DNA of 64,000 nt from Labrys okinawensis (GTDB lineage: Bacteria; Pseudomonadota; Alphaproteobacteria; Rhizobiales; Labraceae). The notes under the pieces were generated by a model. It searched no databases, was not told where the DNA came from, and saw only the letters and a program-made list of their open reading frames with translations. Shown piece by piece: positions 8,527-18,809 of the stretch (the first letter of the stretch is position 1; each line of letters opens with the position of its first letter). The position numbers and the translations under genes are program-made. The stretch spans positions 248,001 to 312,000 of the forward strand of contig NZ_PUEJ01000002.1 of the NCBI RefSeq assembly GCF_002982075.1, in the 5' to 3' direction.

Positions 8527-9327
8527 ATGGAAGACGACGATCTCAGCCATTTTCACGTCCATGGCGCGCCACCCTTGCCAAAGGGTGACATCGAGGGATG
8601 GCTGGATCATGACGGTGTCCGCATCTGGCATGCTTCCTATGGTGACGGGCCGCCGGTGATCCTCCTGCATGGCGGCCTCGGCCATTCTGGCAATTGGGGC
8701 TACCAGCTGCGGGACCTGCGAGCCGCCGGCTATCGCGTCGTGCTGGCCGACAGCCGCGGCCATGGCCGCAGCACGCGTGACGACCGGCCCTATTCGTACG
8801 AGCTGATGGCCTCGGACGTGCTGGCCGTGATGGATCGGCTCGGCCTCGGCCAGGCCCGCTTCGTCGGCTGGAGCGATGGCGCCTGCATCGCCCTGGTCCT
8901 GGCCTCCGAGCATCCGGAGCGTGCGGCAGGCGTGTTCTTCTTCGCCTGTAACATGGACCCCAGCGGCACCAAGGAGATGGAGCCGAGCCAAGCGCTTGAT
9001 CGCTGCTTTGCCCGGCACCGCCATGACTATGCCGCGCTCTCGGCCACGCCCGACAGTTTCGAGCCTTTCGTCGCCGCCGTCAGCGAGATGATGGCCAGCC
9101 AGCCGAATTATAGCGCGAACGATCTAGCCGCGATCGATGTGCCGGTCGAAATCGTGCTGGGCGAGCATGACGAGTTCATCCGCCCCGAGCATGCCGCCTA
9201 TCTCGCCCGCACCATTCCCGGCGCGAGGCTGACCATTCTGCCGGGCGTGAGCCACTTCGCACCGCTGCAGCGGCCAGCGCTTTTCAACCGGGCGGTGCTC
9301 GACTTCCTCGGCAAGCTCCCTTCCTGA
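8527..9327 (+). CDS. Alpha/beta hydrolase
   Basis: About 266 residues. The fold is marked by VILLHGGLGHSGNW (oxyanion-hole HG), the nucleophile elbow GWSDGA, the acid in LGEHDEFI and the catalytic histidine in VSHFAPLQ. The ATG at 8527 follows GGGAGCAAGG; an in-frame ATG at 8464 lacks such a site. The family covers esterases, lactonases and dehalogenases, and the substrate cannot be inferred. The closeness to the divergent SnoaL-like gene suggests a shared promoter region. Confidence 0.85.
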   Translation: MEDDDLSHFHVHGAPPLPKGDIEGWLDHDGVRIWHASYGDGPPVILLHGGLGHSGNWGYQLRDLRAAGYRVVLADSRGHGRSTRDDRPYSYELMASDVLAVMDRLGLGQARFVGWSDGACIALVLASEHPERAAGVFFFACNMDPSGTKEMEPSQALDRCFARHRHDYAALSATPDSFEPFVAAVSEMMASQPNYSANDLAAIDVPVEIVLGEHDEFIRPEHAAYLARTIPGARLTILPGVSHFAPLQRPALFNRAVLDFLGKLPS

Positions 9328-9336
9328 CCGGCCCGA

Positions 9337-9978
9337 TCAGGCGTTAAGGCGCGAAGCCCAGGCCGAAACGGCCGCCGCCAGGGTCGCAAGATGGTCGGCG
9401 GCCGAAAAGCCGGAGACCGCCTTGCGCGGCTTGAGGTCGTGGTCGCCATCCTCCAGCCAGAGAATTTCGATACGGGGCGACAGGGCATAGGTCGCGACCT
9501 CCTCCCGCGTGCCGAAAAGATCGCGCGTTCCCTGGGCGATCAAGGCCGGTGTGCGCATTTCCGCCAGATGAGCGGTGCGCAATTGCGCGGGCTTGCCGAT
9601 GGGATGAAAGGGATAGCCGAGGCAGAGCAGGCCGGCGATGCGGCCCTTGGCATGGAGATCGTCGGCGATCATGCTGGCCACGCGGCCGCCCATCGATTTG
9701 CCGCCGATGACGAGAGGCCCTGCCGTCCCCAAGGCCTCGATGGCGGCGCGGTATTCGCCTTCCAACGTCTCGGCCCGCGGCGGCGGCTTGCGCGCGCCTG
9801 AATGGCGCCGGGCTGCCATATAGTCGAATTCAAACCGGGCAACCCGCAATCCGGCTGCAGCGAGCGCTCCGGCGCTGGCAGACATTGCGGCCGAGTCCAT
9901 CGGTGCGCCGGCACCGTGCGCGAGCAGGAGGGTGATCCCCGCATCCTCGGGTCCATCCATGAGGAAGCGCTGTGCCAT
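9337..9978 (-). CDS. Alpha/beta family hydrolase (KANL3/Tex30-like)
   Basis: About 213 residues. It has the motifs LLLAHGAGAPMDS, GGKSMGGRVASM (serine nucleophile) and a late DGDHDLKPRKAVSGF segment containing the histidine, as in the KANL3/Tex30 dienelactone-hydrolase-like group. The true start is most likely the ATG at 9978 (MAQRFLMDGPEDAG). The frame is open 84 bp further upstream, but the extra residues do not look like protein. It is convergent with the preceding hydrolase, with only 9 bp between the stops. Confidence 0.8.
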   Translation of the reverse strand: MAQRFLMDGPEDAGITLLLAHGAGAPMDSAAMSASAGALAAAGLRVARFEFDYMAARRHSGARKPPPRAETLEGEYRAAIEALGTAGPLVIGGKSMGGRVASMIADDLHAKGRIAGLLCLGYPFHPIGKPAQLRTAHLAEMRTPALIAQGTRDLFGTREEVATYALSPRIEILWLEDGDHDLKPRKAVSGFSAADHLATLAAAVSAWASRLNA

Positions 9979-10721
9979 GTCGATACCTGGAGGCTGTTCG
10001 GGTGACGGCACGCCGACGGCGCGCCCTGCCACCATCAAAGGCCGGCACGGTGATTCATGCAATTGCCGTGGAGACGGGCTGGCTTGTGCCTTCGAGAAGG
10101 AAAGAAAACTTCGAATGCTCTTGCATTCAGGATACGCGCTCCTCCCGCAGCAATTGCCCGAGCAAGGAAGCCATGATCAAGGAAGATGAACAGTATAGGA
10201 GGATGCAAACCAACCAGGACATTATTTCCTCCAATTCCGCCTGGCACCGGCTTGCCCAGTTACCAATACGCCGCTTGTTCGATCGAGACGGTTGACACTT
10301 TGATCGATCCCGCCCGGGCCGTCGACACGCAACTACCTTCCGTCACTCATACCTTCATATTATCGAGACTGAAGGTCATGGCAATCAACAATAGGCTTAG
10401 GAGCTCGATTTGGAGCCATAATTATTATTCAAATTGTTTGAATTGCATATTTGCCGGCTGGAAGGGCAGGCCAGGACGCTTCGAAATCCTGGCAAGACCG
10501 CGGCCCTGCGGACAGGACGTCGTCTTCGGGCCGCCGGCCCGCCGCTCCCTGGCTGGGCGGGACTTCCATCCGGGCTGGAAACATCCTAAGCTCCGCTTCG
10601 GCGCTGCGAGACGCCACCGGACCCGCGGGAAGGGCTCAGCCCCCTCACCATCATCGACATCAGACGACCTGCCCCTGTGCAGCCGATTGCGGGTCTTCGG
10701 CCCTGCGCACATGGAGGCACC
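9979..10721. other. Long gene-poor stretch with a small palindrome
   Basis: I see no convincing gene here. The middle part (about 10100-10450) is more AT-rich than its surroundings. ATTCAAA-TTG-TTTGAAT at 10427-10443 is a perfect 7 bp inverted repeat that could be an operator. Short frames such as 10186-10725 run into the ankyrin gene and have no protein-like character. Confidence 0.5.
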
Positions 10722-12272
10722 ATGAAGACCCTTCCGGCTTCGCCGGCCCTTTCGCATCTCAAGAACCAGGCCAAGCAGCTCCTGCGCGCGGCCCGTAATG
10801 GCGAGGCCGAGGCCCTTCGCCATTTCGCCGCGATCCTGCCTTCGGCGCGCGGCGTCGACCCGGCAACGCTCGCCGTCCAGGAACTCGCCTTGCACGACGC
10901 GCAGTCGGTGGTCGCGCGCGACTACGGCTTCCGGTCCTGGAGCGAGCTCAAGCATTATGTCGAGTGGACGCGCAGCGCCACGGCGGAAAGGCTGCGAACC
11001 TGGCTCGCCTGGGTGCTGGAGGGCAATGCCGTTCAGCGTCAGCTGGCGCGCCGCACCCTCGCCGAACAGCCGGCCCTGTTCGCGCAGGATCCCTGGCTCG
11101 CCTGCATTACCGGCGACGAGGTCCGGCTCCGGGCCTCGATCGCCGAAGACCCGGCCTTCGTGAACCGCAGCGGCGGCCCCCTCGCCATGCCGCCGCTGAT
11201 CGGCGTCACCCACTCCGGCCTGATCCGGGAACCGGGCTTCAGGGAGCCGCTACTCGCCTGCGCCCGCCTGCTGCTCGCCCATGGCGCCGACGTCAACGCC
11301 AGCTGGACGGATCCGCGCTGGCCGGATTCACCGCTTTCGGTGCTCTATGGCGCAGCCGGCCGCACCCATGACGAGGCGATGACCCGGCTGCTGCTCAAGG
11401 CCGGCGCCAACCCCGACGACAATGAATCGCTCTATCATTCTGTCGAAGACTCGAGCGACACCTGCACACGCCTGCTGCTCGCGGCCGGGGCGCGCGTCAC
11501 CGGCACCAATGCCCTGGGCCGCGTGCTCGATTTCGACAAGCTCGACACGCTCCGGCTGCTGCTCGCCCATGGCGGCGACGCCAACGAACGGGCCTGGATC
11601 CACCATGCCATCCTGCGCGGACGCTCCAGCGCCCATGTCCGGGCCTTGCTGGACGCCGGCGCCGATCCCCGTGCCAAGGGACCTGGTGGGATCAGCCTCT
11701 ATCGCTTTGCCCAGGAGCAGGGGCGCACTGACGTGGTCGAGATGCTCGAGGCGGTGGGTGTCGAGGAGGACCTCACGCAGGAAGAAGCCTTCGTCGCCGC
11801 CTGCACGAGGGCAGACCGGGCGGCCGCGGTTGAAATCCTTGCGGACGAGCCGGACATTTTCGCCCGCCTCAGCGAAAGGCAGCTGCAGGCCCTGCCTTTG
11901 CTGGCCGGAAACGGCGCGATCGAGGCGGTCTGTCTCATGCTCGCTTTGGGCTGGCCCCGCGAGGTGAAGGAGCATGAATGGTCGGCCACCGCCCTGAACA
12001 AGGCGATGTTCCAGGGCGATGCCGCCATGCTGCGCCTGCTCCTGGAGGAGGGAGCCGACTGGCGCACCGAGCATGGCTTCGGCGCCAACGTCATCGGCAC
12101 GCTCTCCTATGCCAGCCAGGCGGAGGATATCGCCGGCACCGTACCGCAGGACTATGTCGGCTGCGCACGGGCCCTGGTCGAGCACGGCGTGCCGCTTCCC
12201 GCCTTCGACGGCTATGGTTTTTCAGACGCCGTCACTGCTTTTCTCAAGGACCAGGCCTCACCGGCGGCTTGA
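10722..12272 (+). CDS. Ankyrin-repeat protein
   Basis: A 516-residue protein without signal peptide or membrane segment. After an N-terminal helical part (SHLKNQAKQLLRAARNGEA and ARDYGFRSWSELKHYV), repeats of the ankyrin type follow, for example LLLAHGADVNASW, LLLKAGANPDD, LLLAAGARVTG, LLLAHGGDANERAW and LLDAGADPRAKGPG. The SWSELKHYVE element is common in bacterial ankyrin proteins of this architecture. Such proteins bind other proteins; the partner is unknown. The ATG at 10722 follows ATGGAGGCACC, a good ribosome site. Confidence 0.85.
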   Translation: MKTLPASPALSHLKNQAKQLLRAARNGEAEALRHFAAILPSARGVDPATLAVQELALHDAQSVVARDYGFRSWSELKHYVEWTRSATAERLRTWLAWVLEGNAVQRQLARRTLAEQPALFAQDPWLACITGDEVRLRASIAEDPAFVNRSGGPLAMPPLIGVTHSGLIREPGFREPLLACARLLLAHGADVNASWTDPRWPDSPLSVLYGAAGRTHDEAMTRLLLKAGANPDDNESLYHSVEDSSDTCTRLLLAAGARVTGTNALGRVLDFDKLDTLRLLLAHGGDANERAWIHHAILRGRSSAHVRALLDAGADPRAKGPGGISLYRFAQEQGRTDVVEMLEAVGVEEDLTQEEAFVAACTRADRAAAVEILADEPDIFARLSERQLQALPLLAGNGAIEAVCLMLALGWPREVKEHEWSATALNKAMFQGDAAMLRLLLEEGADWRTEHGFGANVIGTLSYASQAEDIAGTVPQDYVGCARALVEHGVPLPAFDGYGFSDAVTAFLKDQASPAA

Positions 12273-12277
12273 CGGCG

Positions 12278-12850
12278 TTACTCCAGATTGGTGTGACGCG
12301 CCCGCATCGTCTCGGCGGTTTCGCCGAGACGATCGCGCAGCTTCAGCACGATGATCTCGAACACCAGCATCTGCGCCGTCTCAAATAGCGAGCCCATCGG
12401 CAGCACCGAAACCTCGCCGCCCCGGTCATCCGCCATGGTCTGGGCCGGAATGGTGAAGACGATGTCGGCGAGCTTGGGCGTGCGCGCCTCGGGCTGGGCC
12501 GTGACCACCGCAACCTTGGCGCCGGCCGTGCGGGCTACGCCGATCAAGGCATCGCCGATATTGGAAGCGCCGGGCCCGGACGACACGAAGAGGAGGTCGC
12601 CCGGACCGATCGGCGGCACGGTCATGTCGGCGACGACATGGACGTCGAGCCCGAGATGGAACAGGCGCATGGCGAGGCCGCGCATCTGCAGTCCCTCGCG
12701 GCCCGCGCCGTAGATGGCGATGCGCCCCGCCGTGGCGAGTGCTTCGATCAGGCCGTCGGCAGCCTCGGCAGGAAGGGCCTTCACAACGGCGGCAAGATCA
12801 TCGAGCGCGCGCAGGCTAAGGGCGGGAATGGTCTCCGTCATGGCAGGCAT
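12278..12850 (-). CDS. SIS-domain sugar isomerase-like protein (6-phospho-3-hexuloisomerase type)
   Basis: A 190-residue single SIS domain. Typical motifs are GRIAIYGAGREGLQMRGLAMRL, DLLFVSSGPGASNIGDAL and GAKVAVVTAQPEARTPKLAD. The overall pattern is closest to 6-phospho-3-hexuloisomerase (HxlB/PHI), which converts hexulose 6-phosphate to fructose 6-phosphate in formaldehyde fixation. The usual partner hexulose-phosphate synthase is absent here, so a different sugar phosphate is possible. It is divergent from an XRE-cupin regulator, which may control it. Confidence 0.75.
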   Translation of the reverse strand: MPAMTETIPALSLRALDDLAAVVKALPAEAADGLIEALATAGRIAIYGAGREGLQMRGLAMRLFHLGLDVHVVADMTVPPIGPGDLLFVSSGPGASNIGDALIGVARTAGAKVAVVTAQPEARTPKLADIVFTIPAQTMADDRGGEVSVLPMGSLFETAQMLVFEIIVLKLRDRLGETAETMRARHTNLE

Positions 12851-12940
12851 GGCAGGTCCAATTTGTTGCTTAAGAAAACGAACGAAGTTTTAGGCGCCTC
12901 CCGGACGATCCGCAACAGGCTCTTCCGCCTTGACTCCACT

Positions 12941-12966
12941 ATAATGGATAAATAATCTCACATTAT
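12941..12966. promoter_or_regulatory. Possible operator/promoter ahead of the XRE-cupin gene
   Basis: TATAAT at 12940-12945 could be a -10 box. ATAATG (12941-12946) and CATTAT (12961-12966) form an inverted repeat with a 14 bp spacer over the start codon of the regulator, a likely place for autoregulation. This is inference from position and symmetry only. Confidence 0.35.
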
Positions 12967-13546
12967 GGAATCGAGCGATACCGCCATCGACAGGGAGCTG
13001 GGCGGCCGCATCAAGGCGTTGCGTGGCCGGATGCACCTGACCATCGATCAGCTCGCCGCGGCCAGCGGCGTCAGCCGTGCCATGATCTCGCGTATCGAGC
13101 GCGGCGAGTCGAGTGCCACCGCCCAATTGCTGGCCCGCCTCGCCGGCGGCCTCGGCGTGAGCCTGTCGACCCTGTTCGCGACAGCCCAGCCTGCCGCCTC
13201 GCCGCTGGCGCGCCGGGCCGAGCAGCCGCTCTGGCGCGATCCGGCCACCGGCTATCTGCGCCGCTCCGTTTCACCCGCCACGGCCAATGGCATCCTCGAC
13301 CTTGTCGAGGTCGAGCTCCCCGCCGGTGCCCTGATTCCCTTCGAACCGCAGGCGACGCCCTTCGATCAGCTGGTCTGGCTGCAATCGGGCAGCCTCACCA
13401 TGACGGTCGATGGCGAAACCTTTCCGCTCCAGCCGGGCGACTGTCTGCATATGCGCCTCGACAAGCTCGTGATGTTCCACAATCCGGGCGATGGGCCGGC
13501 GCATTACTGCGTCATGCTCTGCCCCTCGCGACAGGTTTCCCGATGA
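12965..13546 (+). CDS. XRE-family regulator with C-terminal cupin domain
   Basis: A 193-residue protein. Residues 10-70 form a helix-turn-helix (LGGRIKALRGRMHLTIDQLA, ASGVSRAMISRIERGESSAT). Residues 110-185 form a cupin barrel with the pattern WLQSGSLTMTVDGETFPLQPGDCLHM. This architecture is common in repressors that sense a small molecule in the cupin. It overlaps the next acetyltransferase gene by 4 bp and faces away from the SIS-domain gene, so both are likely targets. Confidence 0.9.
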   Translation: MESSDTAIDRELGGRIKALRGRMHLTIDQLAAASGVSRAMISRIERGESSATAQLLARLAGGLGVSLSTLFATAQPAASPLARRAEQPLWRDPATGYLRRSVSPATANGILDLVEVELPAGALIPFEPQATPFDQLVWLQSGSLTMTVDGETFPLQPGDCLHMRLDKLVMFHNPGDGPAHYCVMLCPSRQVSR

Positions 13547-14070
13547 CCGCCCTTCATATCGCCATCGCAACGCCCGAACAGGCCGAGGCGCTCGTTCCCG
13601 CCTTGGCGGAGATCCTGATCGACTGCGTCGAGGGGGAGGCCTCCATCGGCTTCATGCTGCCGCTCCCCCGTGAGGAAGCCGAGGCCTTCTGGCGCGGCGT
13701 CGCCGCACGGGTAGCCGAGGGCAGCACGCTGCTGCATGTCGCCTATCTCGACGGCCAGCCGGTCGGCACCGTGCTGCTGAGCCCGGAAAACCGCCCGAAC
13801 CAGCCCCATCGCGCCGACGTGCAGAAACTGATGGTGCATCGGCGCGGCCGCAATCTCGGCATCGCCGGCGCACTGATGGCTGCCCTGGAGGAGAGCGCCC
13901 GGGCGAAAGGACGCATCGTGCTCTGCCTCGACACCGCCACCGGCTCTTCGGCCGAGCGGCTCTATCACAGGCTCGGCTGGCAGAAGGCCGGCGTCATCCC
14001 GCGCTATGCGCTCTGGCCGCAGGGCGGCTATTGCGACACCACCCTGTTCTGGAAAGATTTGGATCGATGA
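13543..14070 (+). CDS. GNAT N-acetyltransferase
   Basis: A 175-residue protein with the GNAT acetyl-CoA site in QKLMVHRRGRNLGIAGALMAALEE, followed by VLCLDTATGSSAERLYHRLGWQKAG. The ATG overlaps the regulator stop in an ATGA junction, and its own stop overlaps the next acetyltransferase in the same way. This makes a tight three-gene operon with the XRE-cupin regulator. The substrate is unknown; the arrangement suggests a detoxification or small-molecule-modification function. Confidence 0.85.
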   Translation: MTALHIAIATPEQAEALVPALAEILIDCVEGEASIGFMLPLPREEAEAFWRGVAARVAEGSTLLHVAYLDGQPVGTVLLSPENRPNQPHRADVQKLMVHRRGRNLGIAGALMAALEESARAKGRIVLCLDTATGSSAERLYHRLGWQKAGVIPRYALWPQGGYCDTTLFWKDLDR

Positions 14071-14561
14071 TCATCCGCCCCGCCACCCCGGACGACCTGC
14101 CCGATATCCTCGCCATCTATAATGACGCCGTACTGAACTCGACGGCGATCTGGAACTGGAACACCGTCGACCTCGACAACCGCCGGGCCTGGTTCGAGAT
14201 GCGCAGGAGCCAGGGCTATCCCATCCTCGTAGCCGACGCCGAGGGGACGGCGATCGGCTATGCCAGCTATGGCGACTGGCGACCTTTCGACGGCTATTGC
14301 CACACGGTCGAGCACTCGATCTATGTCGCCGGGGCGGCACGCCGCCAGGGCGCCGGAGCCGCTCTGCTGGACGCCCTGATCGGCACGGCCCGCGATGCCG
14401 GCAAGCATGTCATGCTGGGCGGCATCGAGGCCGGGAACGAGCCCTCGCTCGCCCTGCACCGGCGCTTCGGCTTCGCCGAAACGGCACGCATGCCCGAAGT
14501 CGGCCAGAAATTCGGGCGCTGGCTCGACCTCGTCTTCATGCAGAAGACGCTGAACGGCTGA
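14067..14561 (+). CDS. GNAT acetyltransferase, phosphinothricin acetyltransferase-like
   Basis: A 164-residue protein that matches the Pat/Bar/MnaT pattern: IRPATPDDLPDILAIYNDAV at the start, TAIWNWNTVDLDNRRAWF, YASYGDWRPFDGYCHTVEHS and YVAGAARRQGAGAALLDALI, which holds the acetyl-CoA loop. Family members acetylate phosphinothricin, methionine sulfone or similar amino acid analogues. The start ATG at 14067 overlaps the preceding stop (ATGA) and completes the operon led by the XRE-cupin gene. Confidence 0.85.
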   Translation: MIIRPATPDDLPDILAIYNDAVLNSTAIWNWNTVDLDNRRAWFEMRRSQGYPILVADAEGTAIGYASYGDWRPFDGYCHTVEHSIYVAGAARRQGAGAALLDALIGTARDAGKHVMLGGIEAGNEPSLALHRRFGFAETARMPEVGQKFGRWLDLVFMQKTLNG

Positions 14562-14580
14562 TGCCGGCAGACCTTGACAA

Positions 14581-16005
<1,425 letters not shown>

Positions 16006-16224
16006 GGCAGGTTTCCTCCGGCCATGCGCCAGGGTCTCCCCAGGCGATGGCGAGTTGCAGCGCGGCGCGCAGGCGCGCGTCAGTGAATGGTGAAAGAGCG
16101 GAGCGGCACGAGGCAGATCTTGTCTTGCCGGCTCCGTTCCGCCGGGCAGGAAAGGCTCATACGCCTGAGCGGGACTCCCCGCCAATGCTATCGCGGCAAA
16201 GCCTATTCCAAATCTGCATAACCT

Positions 16225-17112
16225 TCAGCCGCGAGCCCCCGTTGCCGCACTCCAGACACGGTCGACGAACGGCCGGGAGCGGTCCGCGCTTCGGTAGAGC
16301 CGGATATCCATCGGCATTTCCGGCGCGATCACCGTCAGGGAACCCTCGGCGATCTCGTCGGCAACCAGGCTGCGCGGCAGCCAGGCCACACCATGGCCGT
16401 CCAGCGCCATGAACTTCAAGGCCTCGGCCATCGAGCCCTCATTGGTATGGGCGAGATAGGTCGCCGGTGCGCCCTCGCGGGCCTGGGCGATGGCGGCGAG
16501 CAGGCCCAGAAAAGAACCGCGCGAGTAGTGCAGGAGCGGCACCCGGTCGTCGCCGCCCGGCCAGCTGCGGCGTTCCGGGCGCGCCGCCACCGCGACCAGG
16601 CTGTCGCGCCCCACCGTGCGAAAGGCGAAGCGCTCCCGATCGAGCGGCACCGAGATATTGGGATGATGGAAGGTGAGCAGGACATCATAGCCCCCTTCCA
16701 CCAGGGCCTGGATGCAGGTGTGGAAATTCTCCGGCAGCACCCGGCTCGTCAACGGGCCGACCTTGCGCCGGATTTCGGTGAGCCAGCCCGGCAGGAAGGT
16801 CAGGCAGAGGGCATGCAGCGCCGTGACGGCCAGAACCGGCAGGTTGCTGCCCTCCTGACGGCTGCGGAACTGCGAACGGCTGAGGGTGAGCAGGCGCACC
16901 GTTTCCTCCGCCGTCTCGCGGAACTGCCTGCCGTCGGCGGTCAGAGTGATCGGAAAGGTACTGCGGTCCAAGAGCTCTGTGCCGAGCCAGACCTCGAGCG
17001 CCCTTATGCGCCGGCTGAAGGCCGATTGGGTGATGTTGCGGTCCGCCGCCGAGCGCGAAAAGCTGCGCGTCTCGGCCAAGCTCAGGAAATCCTCAAGCCA
17101 TTTCAGTTCCAA
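16225..17112 (-). CDS. LysR-family regulator (HypT/YjiE-like)
   Basis: A 295-residue protein. The N-terminal winged helix begins MELKWLEDFLSLAETRSFSR and continues NITQSAFSRRIRALEVWLGT, the wording typical of the HypT/QseD subgroup. The remaining 200 residues are the effector-binding domain. HypT responds to hypochlorite through methionines in E. coli, but many members of this subgroup control amino acid metabolism. It lies 219 bp upstream of aspA on the same strand, making aspA a plausible target; this is inference. Confidence 0.88.
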   Translation of the reverse strand: MELKWLEDFLSLAETRSFSRSAADRNITQSAFSRRIRALEVWLGTELLDRSTFPITLTADGRQFRETAEETVRLLTLSRSQFRSRQEGSNLPVLAVTALHALCLTFLPGWLTEIRRKVGPLTSRVLPENFHTCIQALVEGGYDVLLTFHHPNISVPLDRERFAFRTVGRDSLVAVAARPERRSWPGGDDRVPLLHYSRGSFLGLLAAIAQAREGAPATYLAHTNEGSMAEALKFMALDGHGVAWLPRSLVADEIAEGSLTVIAPEMPMDIRLYRSADRSRPFVDRVWSAATGARG

Positions 17113-17256
17113 GGCCGTTCCTTCCTGTGTGACCAGTCGGGCAGGCGCCGAGGAGCCGGATGTTTGCCATGTTTGGCTTCCTCATGGCCCTGCCGCATTC
17201 CCGCTCTGGCATGCAGCGCGGAGTGATGCAATCATGCCGCCCTTTCGTCCAGCTGC

Positions 17257-18741
17257 GTGGCTCCGTTGTCGCTGCTTTCCGAACTGATCCTCGCCACGGT
17301 CCTCGCCGCCGTGATCATCCTCAACTGGCGGATCGGCTGGCAGCCAGCCTGGCTGCGTATCGGCGTCGCCGCGGGGCTGTTCTGCCTGTTCACCCTGCTG
17401 ATCCTGCGGGTCGGCGGCATGCCGGCCGCACCGGTGCTCGACGCCGACACGCGCATCGCCACCTGGCAGCGCGGCCTGATTGCCCTGTGGTGGCTGCTGG
17501 GCGCACGGCTGACAGTCGGCATTCTGCCGCTGATCCTCTGGCAAAAGCGCGAATCGAGCCAGCCCAAGATCGCTTCCGACCTGCTGGCCGGCCTCACTTA
17601 TGTCGCGGCCGTGCTGGCCACCGTCAATTTCGTGTTCGACCTGCCGGTCCGCGCCCTCCTGGCCACCTCCGGCATCATCGCCGTGGTGCTCGCCCTGGCG
17701 CTGCAGAACACCTTGGCCGATGTCTTCGCCGGCATCGCTGTCGGCATCGAGCACCCCTATGTGGTCGGCGACCGCATCACCATAGACGGCTCCTTCGAGG
17801 GCGTGATCGTCCAGATCAACTGGCGCTCCATCCATGTACGCACCGACGGCAACGACATCGTCACCATCCCCAACAGCCTGATCTCCAAGTCGCGCGTGAT
17901 CAATCGCAGCCGGCCGAGCACCCGGCGCGACGATTCGATCCAGGTTGCCTGCGATTCCACGGCCCGGCCGGACCTCGTGCTGGAATATCTGCGCCATGCG
18001 GCCCTGCTGACGGCGCAGGTGCTCGCCAGTCCCGCTCCGGGAACTTCGCTGGCGCGGATCGGCGCCCGCACCAACAGCTACGACATCAGCTTTTCGGTGG
18101 CGCATACCGACCATCTCGGCAAGGTCAAGAGTGCCCTGCTCGGCCAGGTGCTGCGGCAATTTCATTATCACGGCATCCGGCTGGTCAATCCAGGCGCGAT
18201 GTCGACCCCGATCGGGCCGGTCCAGGTCAATCTCGGTCCACTGGAGACCTTGCCGCCCGAACAGCTCCTTGGCGACATTCCGCTCTTCCGCGAACTCTCG
18301 CCGAAGCAGCGGACAGATCTGTCCACGAAAATGATCAAGCGCAATCTCGAAGCGATGGCGACGCTGGCATCGCAAGGCGGGTCCCTATCCTCCCTGATCG
18401 TGGTTGCCTCCGGCGTGCTGGAAGCGAGCCGCACCATCCGCGACCATTCGCATGTGGTGGGACGTCTGGGGCCGGGCGATCACTTCGGCGAGCTCGGCGT
18501 GATTACCGGCGCCCCCAATCCGGGCACGATTCTGGCGCTGACCCGCTGCATCGTCTTCGAACTTCGCAAGGAGGATCTCGATCCCGTTCTTGCCGCCGAA
18601 CCCGGCCTGGCGGAGGCATTCGAGGCCGCCGTTCGCCGGGGCCAGGCCTTCCTCGCCCGCGACGAAGCGGCAGCCCTCTATGCGCAGCCGGGCCCGCCGG
18701 CACAGTTCCTGGCGCAGATCCGCGCCTTCTTCAAGACGTGA
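17257..18741 (+). CDS. MscS-family mechanosensitive channel with C-terminal cyclic-nucleotide-binding-like domain
   Basis: A 494-residue protein. Residues 1-150 hold four to five membrane helices. The MscS pore helix and beta domain follow (SGIIAVVLALALQNTLADVF and VVGDRITIDGSFEGVIVQIN, with PNSLISKSRVINRS). Residues 345-470 form a CRP-like domain with FGELG. This layout matches the bacterial bCNG channels. The phosphate-binding arginine expected after FGELG is not obvious (sequence APNPGTILAL), so nucleotide binding is uncertain. The GTG at 17257 is the assumed start; a TTG at 17266 is also possible. Confidence 0.85.
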   Translation: MAPLSLLSELILATVLAAVIILNWRIGWQPAWLRIGVAAGLFCLFTLLILRVGGMPAAPVLDADTRIATWQRGLIALWWLLGARLTVGILPLILWQKRESSQPKIASDLLAGLTYVAAVLATVNFVFDLPVRALLATSGIIAVVLALALQNTLADVFAGIAVGIEHPYVVGDRITIDGSFEGVIVQINWRSIHVRTDGNDIVTIPNSLISKSRVINRSRPSTRRDDSIQVACDSTARPDLVLEYLRHAALLTAQVLASPAPGTSLARIGARTNSYDISFSVAHTDHLGKVKSALLGQVLRQFHYHGIRLVNPGAMSTPIGPVQVNLGPLETLPPEQLLGDIPLFRELSPKQRTDLSTKMIKRNLEAMATLASQGGSLSSLIVVASGVLEASRTIRDHSHVVGRLGPGDHFGELGVITGAPNPGTILALTRCIVFELRKEDLDPVLAAEPGLAEAFEAAVRRGQAFLARDEAAALYAQPGPPAQFLAQIRAFFKT

Positions 18742-18746
18742 CGGAA

Positions 18747-18769
18747 GAGCGGACTGGAAGTCCGCACTC
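18747..18769. terminator. Hairpin just after the MscS-like gene
   Basis: GAGCGGACT-GGA-AGTCCGCACTC forms an 8-9 bp stem with one mismatch, 6 bp past the stop. It resembles single units of the GCGGAC REP-like family at 20098-20176 and may end or attenuate transcription before the MFS gene. Confidence 0.5.
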
Positions 18770-18809
18770 CGATCATAGTATGGCCTTCCCGATCCCTCGG
18801 ACTTGTCAG

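Noticed and set aside
10186-10725. Open frame ahead of the ankyrin gene
   Set aside because: Low-complexity sequence without family motifs and overlapping the ankyrin start; ribosome site is marginal.
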